Under the pieces are notes generated by a model. The model was given only the letters and a program-made list of their open reading frames with translations, was not told the origin of the DNA and made no database searches. Both the position numbers and the translations under genes were made by a program. Positions 36,886 to 48,315 of a DNA stretch of 64,000 bases are shown piece after piece. The stretch's first letter is position 1. Every line of letters begins with the position of its first letter. Source of the stretch: Acheta domesticus (Eukaryota > Arthropoda > Insecta > Orthoptera > Gryllidae); contig JAHLJT010000631.1 of assembly GCA_031308135.1 (NCBI GenBank), forward strand, positions 264,324,925-264,388,924, in the 5' to 3' direction.

Positions 36886-37124
36886 ACACGCTCCGTGTGG
36901 AAGCAGCGTGCGTCTGTGGCAGTGCGGTGTTCGCGGGGGGTGGGGGGGCGGGGCGCCGGTGTCCTTGTGGCGGAGGCGGCCTGGAGGGCGCGCGGCTGTC
37001 AGCGGCAGCTTAAGCGACCTGCGGCCGCGCGTTCGTCACGCCCTCCAAGCAGGCGCAGCCGCTGCCTCTCCGCCGTCACCACCCCAGCCCCGCCCCCCAC
37101 CGCCCCTGTCACAGCACTCGCCCC
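36886..37124. repeat. GC-rich island and start of C-rich minisatellite, block B1
   Basis: Matches about 55858-56107 in B2. It breaks off at CACAGCACTCGCCCC, the start of the C-rich 100-base unit array, which probably caused the contig to end here. Confidence 0.8.
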
Positions 37125-38124
37125 NNNNNNNNNNNNNNNNNNNNNNNNNNNNNNNNNNNNNNNNNNNNNNNNNNNNNNNNNNNNNNNNNNNNNNNNNNNN
37201 NNNNNNNNNNNNNNNNNNNNNNNNNNNNNNNNNNNNNNNNNNNNNNNNNNNNNNNNNNNNNNNNNNNNNNNNNNNNNNNNNNNNNNNNNNNNNNNNNNNN
37301 NNNNNNNNNNNNNNNNNNNNNNNNNNNNNNNNNNNNNNNNNNNNNNNNNNNNNNNNNNNNNNNNNNNNNNNNNNNNNNNNNNNNNNNNNNNNNNNNNNNN
37401 NNNNNNNNNNNNNNNNNNNNNNNNNNNNNNNNNNNNNNNNNNNNNNNNNNNNNNNNNNNNNNNNNNNNNNNNNNNNNNNNNNNNNNNNNNNNNNNNNNNN
37501 NNNNNNNNNNNNNNNNNNNNNNNNNNNNNNNNNNNNNNNNNNNNNNNNNNNNNNNNNNNNNNNNNNNNNNNNNNNNNNNNNNNNNNNNNNNNNNNNNNNN
37601 NNNNNNNNNNNNNNNNNNNNNNNNNNNNNNNNNNNNNNNNNNNNNNNNNNNNNNNNNNNNNNNNNNNNNNNNNNNNNNNNNNNNNNNNNNNNNNNNNNNN
37701 NNNNNNNNNNNNNNNNNNNNNNNNNNNNNNNNNNNNNNNNNNNNNNNNNNNNNNNNNNNNNNNNNNNNNNNNNNNNNNNNNNNNNNNNNNNNNNNNNNNN
37801 NNNNNNNNNNNNNNNNNNNNNNNNNNNNNNNNNNNNNNNNNNNNNNNNNNNNNNNNNNNNNNNNNNNNNNNNNNNNNNNNNNNNNNNNNNNNNNNNNNNN
37901 NNNNNNNNNNNNNNNNNNNNNNNNNNNNNNNNNNNNNNNNNNNNNNNNNNNNNNNNNNNNNNNNNNNNNNNNNNNNNNNNNNNNNNNNNNNNNNNNNNNN
38001 NNNNNNNNNNNNNNNNNNNNNNNNNNNNNNNNNNNNNNNNNNNNNNNNNNNNNNNNNNNNNNNNNNNNNNNNNNNNNNNNNNNNNNNNNNNNNNNNNNNN
38101 NNNNNNNNNNNNNNNNNNNNNNNN
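37125..38124. other. Assembly gap, 1000 N
   Basis: Exactly 1000 unknown bases. Sequence restarts at the equivalent of 27854, so the gap is a placeholder between overlapping contigs. Confidence 1.
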
Positions 38125-39302
38125 TTTTACAAAACCTACTCTTAATAGAAATAAAACAAAAACAAAACAAAGGCTTTTCTGTGTGGAGTATGGCTTTGAA
38201 TTTCTAAGGCACTCTGCTTGTCTCATTTGCTCTTCTATTAAATACATTGGAATATCGTACATTTAGTAATTTTTCATACGTTGCCTGCAGAGGCAACGTA
38301 TGGTCTGCACGTTGGCACCATGTGTAGCAGCTAAACGTGTTTTAAAGCACAAGAGAACGTGTCGCCTTAACTAAAAATTTTGTCGTTTCTTCCAAATGTT
38401 GGAGAATTAAAAACGTCTGCAGTGAATGCGGTAAATCTAGTGAATCCAATATATCATTGTTCACTCACAGCAGCGCAGTGCAACAAGTTGTACCGTGTCT
38501 CCAGTAATCAATAAAGTAGAGGGCAAGCAAGGATATATTTTACTTTTCAGATGACAACACAATAGTAATAAAATAATATATATTACAATTTTCTCAGATA
38601 TGATATGAAAATACGATTGTGCGTACAATGTGGAGAAGCCACGGTGTGATTTCTGTGAATAAAAAATACTAGTTTCGCGCGGTGAAACGCAACTACTGTT
38701 TACTAACTAAGACAACGATGTAATATTTTAAAATTTCATTATCAAACTTCTAACGAAAGTAAGCACTAAACTATGAAAGAAACGTTGTTTAGTGTACGGT
38801 GATGATGCCATTGTAAATGGTAATCCAGTGCTAGGACGTGCAGAAAAAATCTTTGATCTTACTTTTCCATAAGTTGATATTCTCAGTATATAGGAAAATT
38901 TTCTCAGTTTCTATTTAATTCTTTTCCTTCCAAATTTTACATCTGATGGAATCCATGTAAATAATACATACGGCCAACGGGAGATTGTTCAAAAATACAT
39001 GTTTTTCATTAAAATATCATATCGAAATTTTGCGATTTTCTCCAGTCTAAACCTGTCACCGTCCCTACATCTTTGCCTTGAAGTAAAACGAATGACTTCG
39101 AGTGACCTGCCTAATGACACTTGAATGGATTTCATCCTCACCTAATCCACTACCCTCTATGCGAGCTAATAATAACTCCACATACATTAGGGTTTGGGTT
39201 TCGACAAAAGAACCTACTATAGTTATAATAAACTAAATATTCTATGAAGAGATAGAAGTTTTCTATTCACATCTCTCAATTACAAAAAATGCACTTATAT
39301 AC
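38125..39302. repeat. Block B, copy 2, left part (start of right contig)
   Basis: Aligns to 27854-29023. It ends in ATAC (39299-39302), the left target duplication of the gypsy-like element, and the alignment resumes at 48316. Confidence 0.9.
38275..38302. repeat. Perfect 12-base-arm palindrome, block B2
   Basis: Identical to the palindrome at 28007-28034, although neighbouring bases carry several indels. Confidence 0.9.
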
Positions 39303-41005
39303 TGCAACGGAACATGCCATCTCTCGACATGCCGGCACTAACCAAACTTTGATGGGCTAGGGCGGATATACCCCACGAGAATCAAATGCTTCTGGCGTGG
39401 GTGTCACCAGGACGTCACGGCGCTCCAGTCACCGCCTCGTCGCCAGGCCCTGCCGGTTGTTTATCAAAATATTTTCTTTTATAGGATGCTCCCTCCCTAG
39501 GAAATCCTACATGGTTAGTGACCAGGGAAAATCACAATCCACAAATGCTTTATATCTCATTCATTAACCAAAATTGATTACATAACATTACAACATGCAG
39601 CGGGCAAACCACTGCTTTGCCCTACACTGCCTGTACACATTACACCTAAGAGAGATTTCGATAATCCTATTTCCAGCTGGATTTACCTAAACATTCTCTT
39701 AAGATTTCATTACTACTTAAATTAGTGTGGCATTACTTATTGCCTTTCACATAAAAGCACATGTACACTGACTCTTTCGATAAAGAAAAAGACTGATTTT
39801 AACAAAGTTACTTATTGTTCTGGTTTAGATGCATGTAAGCATCGTATTCTATTTAAATTCTGTTTAGAACGACCCTTTGAACATGAAAGAAAGACCAAAT
39901 CCAAATCTAGAATTGTCCTCATTAGCCTCTCCTATTTCTGCTAATACCTTGTATTTTTACAGCACTGTGTCAAAGTTTACAGGTACTCACTCTCGTTTGC
40001 TGCATGGCGGTGAAATACCGTTACACCTCCCCCTCTCGCGCGCGTTCCGGAGACCTCCCGTTCGCCCACTAGCAGCCGGGAAGGGCGTAGCGATGACCTC
40101 GCTGTCTTCACGGCCGCTCGAACAAATGGAAGCCTCGGCGAGCCTGTGGAGTAGCGGCGGGCCCGATGGCGACCTCGGGATGCAACGGTGAATTGCACCG
40201 CGGCGCCTCTCGTACTCGCTGTATTCCACGTCACGTACCAACTTCTCGGCTGTACCTTCTTCTTCTATCTTCTCCCTTCTTCTTTCTTCGTTTTCCTTCA
40301 ATGCGAATTACACGTCAGTTCAGAAAGTTCAGACGTCTTTAATTTTCTTCCTCACAAACTCATTCCGGACAACAGTTCATTAAATAATTCTTGATTTGAA
40401 CATCGGGCTCGTTTCACTTTGCTCCCGTGCACTTTGAAAGTTCTGGTGGCGTTGGAAGTTGTGAATTACGCACCGACTCACGTTATACTTGGTCATGAAT
40501 TCTGTTTTAGAACAAAACTGCTCCTAGCGGATATCGCATCTCGTCGTTAACTTTTTTCTAAAAGCAACGTTTCACGTCGTCGAAAACTTGTTCTAGAAGA
40601 AACATTCTACACGTCTCGCCTCGTCGACAACTTTTCCTAGAAGAAACGTCCTACACGTCTCACCTAGTCGACAACTTTTTCTAGAAGACTCCGTCTATCG
40701 CTCGTCGAAACTCTTTCTAGAAGACGGAAACTCTTTCTAGAAGACAAAATTCTACATCGGTTACCAGGCTGCCTCTGTCCTACTCTCCTCGCGTGACCTA
40801 CGCCGACCAATGGCTATCGTGGGATTTTCGGCTCTCTCCTCATTGGCGACCATCGGTTCCGGTTGTAGGCTTCGAAATTATTCGACGCCTTCGTCATCCG
40901 CTGACGTCGACGGCGCGCGGCTTTCAAAGCTGCCTGCGCCTTATGGTGTTCGGGCTGGTTGTAGATTTATTATGGGACGAATGGATTTCGTCCATTTTCG
41001 TCTCA
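39303..41005 (-). repeat. 3' LTR of the gypsy-type element
   Basis: 1703 bases, ending TGCAACGG... on the plus strand at the left border and TCTCA at the inner border. It is 60 bases shorter than the 5' LTR because of fewer units in the tandem array at 40591-40745. Open frames inside it are not conserved coding sequence. Confidence 0.95.
40591..40745 (-). promoter_or_regulatory. Tandem TTCTAGAA array in the 3' LTR
   Basis: CTAGAAG recurs at 40593, 40637, 40681, 40717 and 40737. Four of the five are full TTCTAGAA, which fits the paired heat-shock-element core TTCnnGAA. The array lies in the U3 side of the LTR. Confidence 0.5.
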
Positions 41006-41020
41006 TTGCCCCCATAACGG
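41006..41020 (-). promoter_or_regulatory. Polypurine tract
   Basis: Read on the minus strand, ATGGGGGCAA directly precedes the 3' LTR, the place where plus-strand DNA synthesis is primed in LTR retroelements. The purine run is short. Confidence 0.6.
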
Positions 41021-41149
41021 TAAGATTCTTCGACGGTCATTTAAAATGATGGAGAAGAATCTTCAACGAGAACTATTCAAGAATTCTTTATTTTCCCATC
41101 GACTTTTCATCTTTCTGTTACCTGATCATTCGAATCAGCAACCCGTTAT

Positions 41150-42259
41150 TTAGTAAGGTTTCAAGTTGAAGAAGTTATATGTTCCTATTACTCTTCCGTC
41201 TTCATCTATTAATTCGGCTGCATTTGGAGCTACCAATCTTGTCACTGTGTACGGTCCCTCGTACAGGTGAAAGAATTTAGCAAATAATTTAGCCTTGGTA
41301 CTGATACTTTGGAGTTCGTAGCATGACTTTTTGATTCACCCTAAACACATATGGTCGGCTTTTTACTTTCTTTTCCGTTCTTCGGCAGCCTTGCGGAGCC
41401 TATCCAGAATTTGTTGTTCCGTGTGGTAGGGTTCCGGTCCGGTCACATCTTCACGGTCTAGATATCCCAACACATGTGGTGGTTTGCGGGCGAAATGGGC
41501 CTCGTATGGACTCATCCCGATGCTTTCATGCGGCACGTGGTTCAACCATCGATTCACATGGGGCACTAACTCGGTCCAATCGTCATGTTTCTGGCTGCAA
41601 TAAGTTCGGAACAGTCTCGACATTTCTTTCATCACCCGTTCGCTTGGATTTGATTGCGGGTGGCGAATGGACGAGTAAATTGGAGTTAAATTTTTCTCTT
41701 GTAATGCTGTTTTCCACAGTTGGCTAGTGAATTGAGTTCCATGGTCACTCAAGACTCTACGATACTGTCCTGCTATTGCTAAATATTTCTCCAGCTGTCG
41801 TAAACACTGGTTAGTGGTGATCTTATTAATGGGGTACACTTGTGTAAACTTTGTAAACAAGTCGATGATGACCATGATATACTTATTCCCGCGCCTCGAT
41901 TTTGGTAATGGCCCGTACAAATCGACTGCAATGATATCATTTTTCCCTTCGGGAATGATCGGTGTCACTGTACCCGCATACGATCGATTCGGAAACTTTG
42001 TCCTCATGCATGTCTCGCACGACTTGATTACTCGTTTCACATCCCTATCCATGTTTTTCCAATAACATAGTTCGCTTATAATGCTTTTAATTTTTGTGGA
42101 CCCGTAATGTGCGGCTTGAGCGTGGACATAGTTAATTAGTTCCTCCGCGTGCGCTTTTGGGATCCAAATTTTGTAGGTAATTGGAGCGGTGTCCAATCGA
42201 ATCAGCACCATGTCATTGGTCAATCTCCACCTCTCGGGATCTCTCTGCAATTTCGTCAC
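41150..42259 (-). pseudogene. Integrase domain of pol
   Basis: The main frame (41363-42259) shows an HHCC zinc-binding region (H-x4-H ... CETC), the DDE catalytic core with its Asp residues in VDLYGPL and LSDHGTQF and its Glu in HPQSNPSER, and a long tail. The frame then stops, but an adjacent frame down to a stop at 41150-41152 carries EGPYTV, the GPY/F module near the C-terminus of many gypsy-type integrases, so at least two frame changes split the domain. The enzyme would insert the cDNA into host DNA. Catalytic residues are intact but the reading frame is not. Confidence 0.9.
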
Positions 42260-43061
42260 GACTTCTTCGTCTTCTGTTTGCCCTCTTCCTCAAGCACACG
42301 CTTGACTTTACTAATTTCGTCGTCGTGATTTTGAAGGTCTGCCAATGTGGACCAATCCCATAGAAAACTTTGAGGAATTTTTAGATCGATTGCATTGACT
42401 TGTTCGACGCCTTTATGGGTGATATTCGTCTCTGGAGCTGGGAACTGACGACTGAGTAAGTCAGGTAATACATTTTTCTGCCCCTCGACATACTCGATTC
42501 GAAAGTCAAATTGTTGTAGCCACAGTGACCACCTCATCAGCCTATCGTTTTGCCAATTGCAACGATTTAAAAAGATTAGGGCTTTGTGATCGGTTTTGAT
42601 GACAAAACTCCTCCCCATTAAGTAATTCTTTAATTTAGTTAGGCCCAAACAACGGCATAGGCTTCTTTCTCCGATGTCGTAAAACGGATCTGCGGCCCTT
42701 TTAAAGCAGTGCTGACCAAATTGATGATTTTTGTCTCCCCATCAATGACTTGGTACAACATCGCTCCCACACCCAAATCACTACTATCTGTTTGTAGATA
42801 CATAGGCTGCGTGAAATCTGGATGTGAAATCGTGCATGTTTGTAAAAACATATGCTTAAGATCGTCGAACGCCTTCTGTTGAAGTTCCGTCCATTCCCAT
42901 TTCTGATCTTTTCGCAATAATCGATATAATGGAGCTATCGTTAGAGCATAATTATAGCAAAACCTGCTAAAATAATTGCAGACTCCTAAAATTCTCTTTA
43001 GTTGCCTATTATTCTTTGGTCGGGGTATGGCTTCGATTTCTTTAATTCTATCCAATCCCAT
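42256..43061 (-). pseudogene. RNase H domain of pol
   Basis: Two overlapping frames (42639-43061 and 42256-42648) hold the connection region (KNNRQLKRILGVCNYFSRF), the RNase H start QTDSSDLGVGAML, then KTDHKALIFL and DFRIEYVEGQKNVLPDLLSR. This is the usual order for the domain that removes RNA from the RNA:DNA hybrid. A frame change near 42645 separates the halves, and another near 43060 separates it from reverse transcriptase. Confidence 0.9.
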
Positions 43062-43760
43062 TGAATTCCATTCTTCGTGATTTCATATCCCAGAAATTTG
43101 ATTTGTGGTACACAAAAATGGGATTTTTCAAGATTTAATACCAAGTTATTTTGAATCAACAATGGTAATAACTTTCCCAATGCTTCAAGGTGACGTTCAA
43201 AATCTGTCGAATGAACTAAGATATCATCAACGTAAAGAGTGGTGTCTTGTAACCCAGCATTGTTCATAATCTCGTCCAAACATTGAACCAGCGCAGCTCC
43301 ACTGTTACGCAATCCAAATGGGACACGTTGAAATACATAGCTTCGCCCCTTGTAGACGAACCCTGTGTATTTCTGATCCTTCGGATGCAACCTCATTTGA
43401 TAATATGCCTTGCTGAAGTCCGTTGATGAGAAGTACCCCTTATTGGCGAATCGTAACAATATTTCATCAATTTTGGGCGGTACATCCCTATACGGTATTG
43501 TCAGCGAATTCAAGTAACGCGCGTCTAAGCATAAGCGCAATGTGCCGTTCTGCTTTTTCACTATTACAATTGGATTGACATACGCCGTAGTCGCCCTTTT
43601 GATTATGCCTTCTTCTAACATTTCTTCAATTTGTTTTGAAATTGCTTCTTGGTACGCCACTGGTATAGGATAGCTGCGTCCTTTGAACGGCGTCTCGTCT
43701 GTGAGTTGGATACGAAACACGTAATTTTTCACTGGCTCGCGATTTTTCTCGAACACCCTT
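43020..43760 (-). pseudogene. Reverse transcriptase domain of pol
   Basis: Lies in the 495-codon frame 42998-44485. Visible motifs in order: LRLCLDARYLN, SSTDFSKAYYQMRL (first catalytic Asp), PFGLRN, and the active site YVDD at 43223-43234 (about residues 418-421), followed by HLEALGKLL and KIKFLGYE-type sequence. Catalytic aspartates are present. It copies element RNA into DNA. The frame is open through the whole domain, the longest intact piece of pol. Confidence 0.95.
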
Positions 43761-43979
43761 TTGGCGCTGATGAGTAACTTCGATAACTTGGCCTTCTGTT
43801 CTTTGTCGAGGAGATCAGCGGAATTAACTTTCTCTTCAATTGATTCAATCAAGTCATTTGTCGCGGACGAACATAAATCTATTTCATCCTCATTTTCAAT
43901 TAACTTTTCTTCATCAAATTTCATCACTGTGTTAATTCTCGCGTTTCCACGACCTATCAGAATTTTCGCGGCTCTGGTA

Positions 43980-44300
43980 TCTACAATTACATCATTCTCC
44001 ACGAGAAAATCAATGCCTAAAATTACTGCGTACGTGAGTCCTTTTACTACGAGACATGGCGTGTCATAGACCTTGCCTCCTATTTCTAATGGTGCATAAA
44101 TTTGTTTTTTGATCGGGCTCGACTTGTTTCCAATCGCAGTTGTAATTCGCGTACTTTTAATTGGCAATTGAGGTAGTTCAATCTTCGATTCCCTTAACGC
44201 ATTGTAGGCGTCTTCATCATTATGGTTGCCATGGAGCCAGTGTCCACTAACGCCTTCATCACCACGTCGCCCGCAGCATACTTCAATCACCGGACAACGA
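43980..44300 (-). pseudogene. Aspartic protease domain of pol, frame-shifted at the active site
   Basis: The C-terminal protease signature ILGIDFL is at about residues 156-161 of the long pol frame. The expected catalytic triad DTG is not in that frame but is read one frame over, at 44236-44244 (minus strand), preceded by hydrophobic residues as in the family. Two compensating indels, before and after, must have moved it. The enzyme would process gag-pol. As sequenced it is dead. Confidence 0.85.
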
Positions 44301-44489
44301 TATGGATACTCGTTCGTTGTGACCATATTCCATATGACACCCGTCGGTGGATCACCTACAGAGATTACAGGAACCACGTTGTATTCAGCTTGAACGTTGT
44401 TCGACATGGGGTTCCCGCTCACATCGAACTGTGGCAGTTTCCCGATGTTGATGGCTGACATTGATGTTTGTCCCCTAATTCTCATTATT

Positions 44490-46109
44490 CTCTTCTTCTT
44501 TAGTCTTGCGCTTGTTTTGAGGTATGTTTTATTAGTCTTCTCCCCTCTGGTTTTGAAGTTCGGTCTTTCGTTTCATTCCGAAAGTTATTTTCTTCCGTAT
44601 TTCGATCATTCTTTTTATTGTTTGGTTGATCGCTCTGTTTCGATGATTTTGCCTCTTGACCTCCCACACTCGTGCTGATGGCATTAATCGTCGTACTAGT
44701 CTTGCCTCCCTTCATGACATTATCTGCTGTAATATCATAATTACCTAGCAAGCTTTGGAATGCCTCAATGTCACGCGGAGCTATGCTTCTTATCAAGTTC
44801 TGTATGCTGTATGGGAAATGTCTTGTTAATAAACAAATAATTTCTTTGTCTTCCATAGGTGGCGAAACATAACTTGAGTGCAGCAATCTTCCCCGCCGCA
44901 TAATCGCGCATGCTTCCTAGGCGTCGGCTTGTAGTACGTATTCATAACTGTCATCTTGTGGTTGAGTTGGAATTTCCTCGCTCCAATATCTATTTAAAAA
45001 TTTTATTTTAAATTCTTGAATTGTTTGAGGGAAACGGTTCAAGCGTTTCTAACCATGTTCTTGCATTTTTTTGTAAAATCTGGTACAATAAATGCGTTTT
45101 ATATTGCTCTGGCAAGCGACACTAAGAGCCATACAACTATCTAGTGCCTTTAAGAACGAATATGGATGTTCTTCGGGCGATCCCGAAAATTTCAACGTAG
45201 GTGGCACATTTAAGTTTAACGGGTGCGTCGAACCTACAGCTGCCGGCATGGTATCTACCGTTGCTTGCAAGTTGTTTAGTTTTGTTAGCACCTTCAAACG
45301 TTCTTGTGTGCCCACTCTACCTGATTTGAAATCCCTTTCAGTTCTTGTGCGATTTTGTCTTCATGTCGTTTCGTACGAATTTCGACGAATTCAGTTATTG
45401 AATCAATTCGCGTGTTCATTTCTTCACATTTATTTTGTACAGTTTCAATCTTCTCAAGATTGTTCCTCTACTTTTCTTGCTTGTGCCTCTAACTCCTTGT
45501 CAACTTCATTCTTCAATTCGGCTGCCCCCGTTTCCTGTGCTCGCTGAATTGCTTCGACCTTGTCGTTAACAGCACTTATTTTGGTTGTCAACTCCGTAGC
45601 TAAAGCATTTTGCTGTTCTTTCAACTCCGTAGCTAACACCTGGTTTTGTTGTTGAATCTCGCGTTGAACACTCTCTTGTACATGTGGATGTTTTCTTGTA
45701 CCTGTTGCATGTCGCGTTGAACATTCTCTTGTACATGTTGGATGTTTTCTTGTACCTGTTGCATGTCGCGTTGAACATTCTCTTGTACATGTTGGATGTC
45801 GCGTTGTATTTCTGCAGCTATTGCGTGGTTTTGTTGTTGCATATTCTCTATCTTATTGGTAAGGGTGTATGGAAATTACCTAACAATGCCCTCATTAGGT
45901 TTAGCATGGGGTCATCCGGACTAACGGGTGGTGATTCCCCTTCTAACATTTCCGGTGACGATTCTAATGGCTCTGTTCCGCGAGCAGATTCGGTCGGCGT
46001 TCGTTCTACGGTCGGCCTTGCCTCCACTTCGCGTTGCCCCTCCTCCTCGTCACTGTTAGCGGCCTCTGCCCCCCACTAAGCCTCTACTTTGCATGAATCT
46101 ATCCGCCAT
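44490..46109 (-). pseudogene. gag, broken by several frame changes
   Basis: The likely start ATG is at 46109 (MADRFMQ). An acidic, low-complexity N-terminal part follows in another frame, then a coiled-coil region (45454-45842), then capsid-like pieces: TLKFSGSPEEHPYSFL (in 45049-45315) and YWSEE about 100 bases downstream of it in a third frame. The C-terminal piece (44500-44901) is rich in Lys, Asn and Gln, with no CCHC zinc knuckle visible. Gag would form the particle that packages the RNA. At least eight frame changes are needed to read it through. The pol start (44485) is offset by -1 from the last gag frame, but with this many indels the natural gag-pol frame relation cannot be read. 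Confidence 0.8.
45660..45815 (-). repeat. 54-bp in-frame repeat in gag coiled coil
   Basis: An 18-residue unit (QRDMQQVQENIQHVQENV) repeats nearly exactly about 2.7 times. The 54-base period keeps the frame, and the charged and hydrophobic pattern suggests a coiled coil. Confidence 0.85.
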
Positions 46110-46529
46110 GATACGAGGTTGAGTACCCGTTTACAGCAATTCTTTACACAAAGATATTTGTTGGAAACGAAATTACCTCCCTCACAACACACTGAATAAT
46201 TTATACACTCCACAACAAAATCACATAGAAATAGAACTTATCACACTGCTGAAAATAAAACACAAAACATGACATGTACACTGCAATAAATTGTAACACT
46301 GTAACAACTATGAACACCGTACATCATTCACAAGTATCGTTCTCCTTTCAATATTTCCTTTTAACTTTAATTTTATTCATAGCATCTGTGTGTGTTCCCT
46401 CTTTGATTTGACAAGTCACTACACAATCTTACATGGGACTTTGGAAACCTAAATTTTAGCCTTATTAATGATGCAAATATAATTTTCCTCTCTCCTGCTA
46501 TCATTAGTTAATGCTAATTTAACTTTCAA

Positions 46530-46547
46530 GTCCCTGTTCGGGCGCCA
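46530..46547 (-). promoter_or_regulatory. Primer binding site, tRNA-Lys type
   Basis: The minus strand reads TGGCGCCCGAACAGGGAC, five bases inside the 5' LTR. This is complementary to the 3' end of a tRNA-Lys plus CCA, and fixes the element's orientation as minus. Confidence 0.95.
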
Positions 46548-46552
46548 TTTAA

Positions 46553-48315
46553 TGCAACGGAACATGCCATCTCTCGACATGCCGGCACTAACCAACCTTT
46601 GATGGGCTAGGGCGGATATACCCCACGAGAATCAAATGCTTCTGGCGTGGGTGTCACCAGGACGTCACGGCGCTCCAGTCACCGCCTCGTCGCCAGGCCC
46701 TGCCGGTTGTTTATCAAATATTTTCTTTTATAGGATGCTCCCTCCTAGGAAATCCTACATGGTTTAGTGACCAGGGAAAATCACAATCCACAAATGCTTT
46801 ATATCTCATTCATTAACCAAAATGGATTACATAACACTTACAACATGCAGCGGGCAAACCACTGCTTTGCCCCACACTGCCTGTACACATTACACCTAAG
46901 AGAGATTTCGATAATCCTATTTCCAGCTGGATTTACCTAAACATTCTCTTAAGATTTTCATTACTACTTAAATTAGTGTGGCATTACTTATTGCCTTTCA
47001 CATAAAAGCACATGTACACTGACTCTTTCGATAAAGAAAAAGACTGATTTTAACAAAGTTACTTATTGTTCTGGTTTAGATGCATGTAAGCATCGTATTC
47101 TATTTTAAATTCTGTTTAGAACGACACTTTGAACATGAAAGAAAGACCAAATCCAAATCTAGAATTGTCCTCATTAGCCTCTCCTATTTCTGCTAATACC
47201 TTGTATTTTTACAGCACTGTCAAAGTTTACAGGTACTCACTCTCGTTTGCTGCATGGCGGTGGAATACCGTTACACCTCCCCCTCTCGCGCGCGTTCCGG
47301 AGACCTCCCGTTCGCCCACTAGCAGCCGGGAAGGGCGTAGCGATGACCTCGCCGTCTTCACGGCCGCTCGAACAAATGGAAGCCTCGGCGAGCCTGTGGA
47401 GTAGCGGCGGGCCCGATGGCGACCTCGGGATGCAACGGTGAATTGCACCGCGGCGCCTCTCGTACTCGCTGTATTCCACGTCACGTACCAACTTCTCGGC
47501 TGTACCTTCTTCTTCTATCTTCTCCCTTCTCTTTCTTCGTTCTCCTTCAATGCGAATTACACGTCAGTTCAGAAAGTTCAGACGTCTTTAATTTTCTTCC
47601 TCACAAACTCATTCCGGACAACAGTTCATTAAATAATTCTTGATTTGAACATCGGGCTCGTTTCACTTTGCTCCCGTGCACTTTGAAAGTTCTGGTGGCG
47701 GTTGGAAGTTGTGAATTACGCACCGACTCACGTTATACTTGGTCATGAATTCTGTTTTAGAACAAAACTGCTCCTAGCGGATATCGCATCTCGTCGTTAA
47801 CTTTTTTCTAAAAGCAACGTTTCACGTCGTCGAAAACTTGTTCTAGAAGAAACATTCTACACGTCTCGCCTCGTCGACAACTCTTCCTAGAAGAAACGTC
47901 CTACACGTCTCACCTAGTCGACAACTTTTACTAGAAGACCCGTCTTGCCTCGTCGGAAACTCTTTCTAGAAGAAACGTCCTACACGTCTCACCTCGTCGA
48001 CAACTCTTTCTAGAAGACCCGTCTTGCCTCGTCGGAAACTCTTTCTAGAAGACAAAAATTCTACATCGGTTACCAGGCTGCCTCTGTCCTACTCTCCTCG
48101 CGTGACCTACGCCGACCAATGGCTATCGTGGGATTTTCGGCCCTCTCCTCATTGGCGGACCATCGGTTCCGGTTGTAGGCTTCGAAATTATTCGACGCCT
48201 TCGTCATCTGCTGACGTCGACGGCGCGCGGCTTTCAAAGCTGCCTGCGCCTTATGGTGTTCGGGCTGATTGTAGATTTATTATGGGACGAATGGATTTCG
48301 TCCATTTTCGTCTCA
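46553..48315 (-). repeat. 5' LTR of the gypsy-type element
   Basis: 1763 bases with TG...CA ends, followed on the right by the ATAC target duplication (48316-48319). A TATAAAG-type string lies on the minus strand near 46797-46810, a candidate promoter, but it is not proven. Confidence 0.95.
47841..48053 (-). promoter_or_regulatory. Tandem TTCTAGAA array in the 5' LTR
   Basis: CTAGAAG recurs at 47843, 47887, 47931, 47966, 48010 and 48045, spaced 44, 44, 35, 44 and 35 bases. Four are full TTCTAGAA. It lies 260-480 bases from the 5' end of the LTR, in U3, where LTR enhancers usually sit. Confidence 0.5.

Larger units (their letters stand above)
27854..37124. repeat. Block B, copy 1 (right part of middle contig)
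   Basis: Aligns to 38125-39302 and 48316 to about 56107, the two parts of block B copy 2 separated by the gypsy-like element. Differences are dominated by one-base indels in homopolymers and by minisatellite length. It stops at the 1000-N gap inside a C-rich repeat. Confidence 0.9.
39303..48315 (-). mobile_element. Full-length Ty3/gypsy-type LTR retrotransposon
   Basis: A 9013-base element with TG...CA LTRs of 1703 and 1763 bases, a 4-bp target duplication ATAC on both sides (39299-39302, 48316-48319), a tRNA-Lys-type primer site, gag, and pol in the order protease, reverse transcriptase, RNase H, integrase. That order defines Ty3/gypsy elements. Only about 145 bases separate the end of pol from the 3' LTR, so there is no env. 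The LTRs differ by roughly a dozen substitutions plus a dozen 1-2 base indels outside the repeat array, so the insertion is young. The empty site is seen in B1. Gag and pol are broken by about fifteen frame changes, from either decay or base-calling error. Confidence 0.95.

Noticed and set aside
36797..38266. Open frames of 353-489 codons
   Set aside because: They run through 1000 unknown bases of the assembly gap.
39877..40394. Several open frames in the LTRs
   Set aside because: They lie entirely within the LTR, change length between the two LTRs and match nothing known.
41476..41727. Plus-strand frames across 41.4-46.1 kb
   Set aside because: They are antisense shadows of gag and pol of the gypsy-type element.
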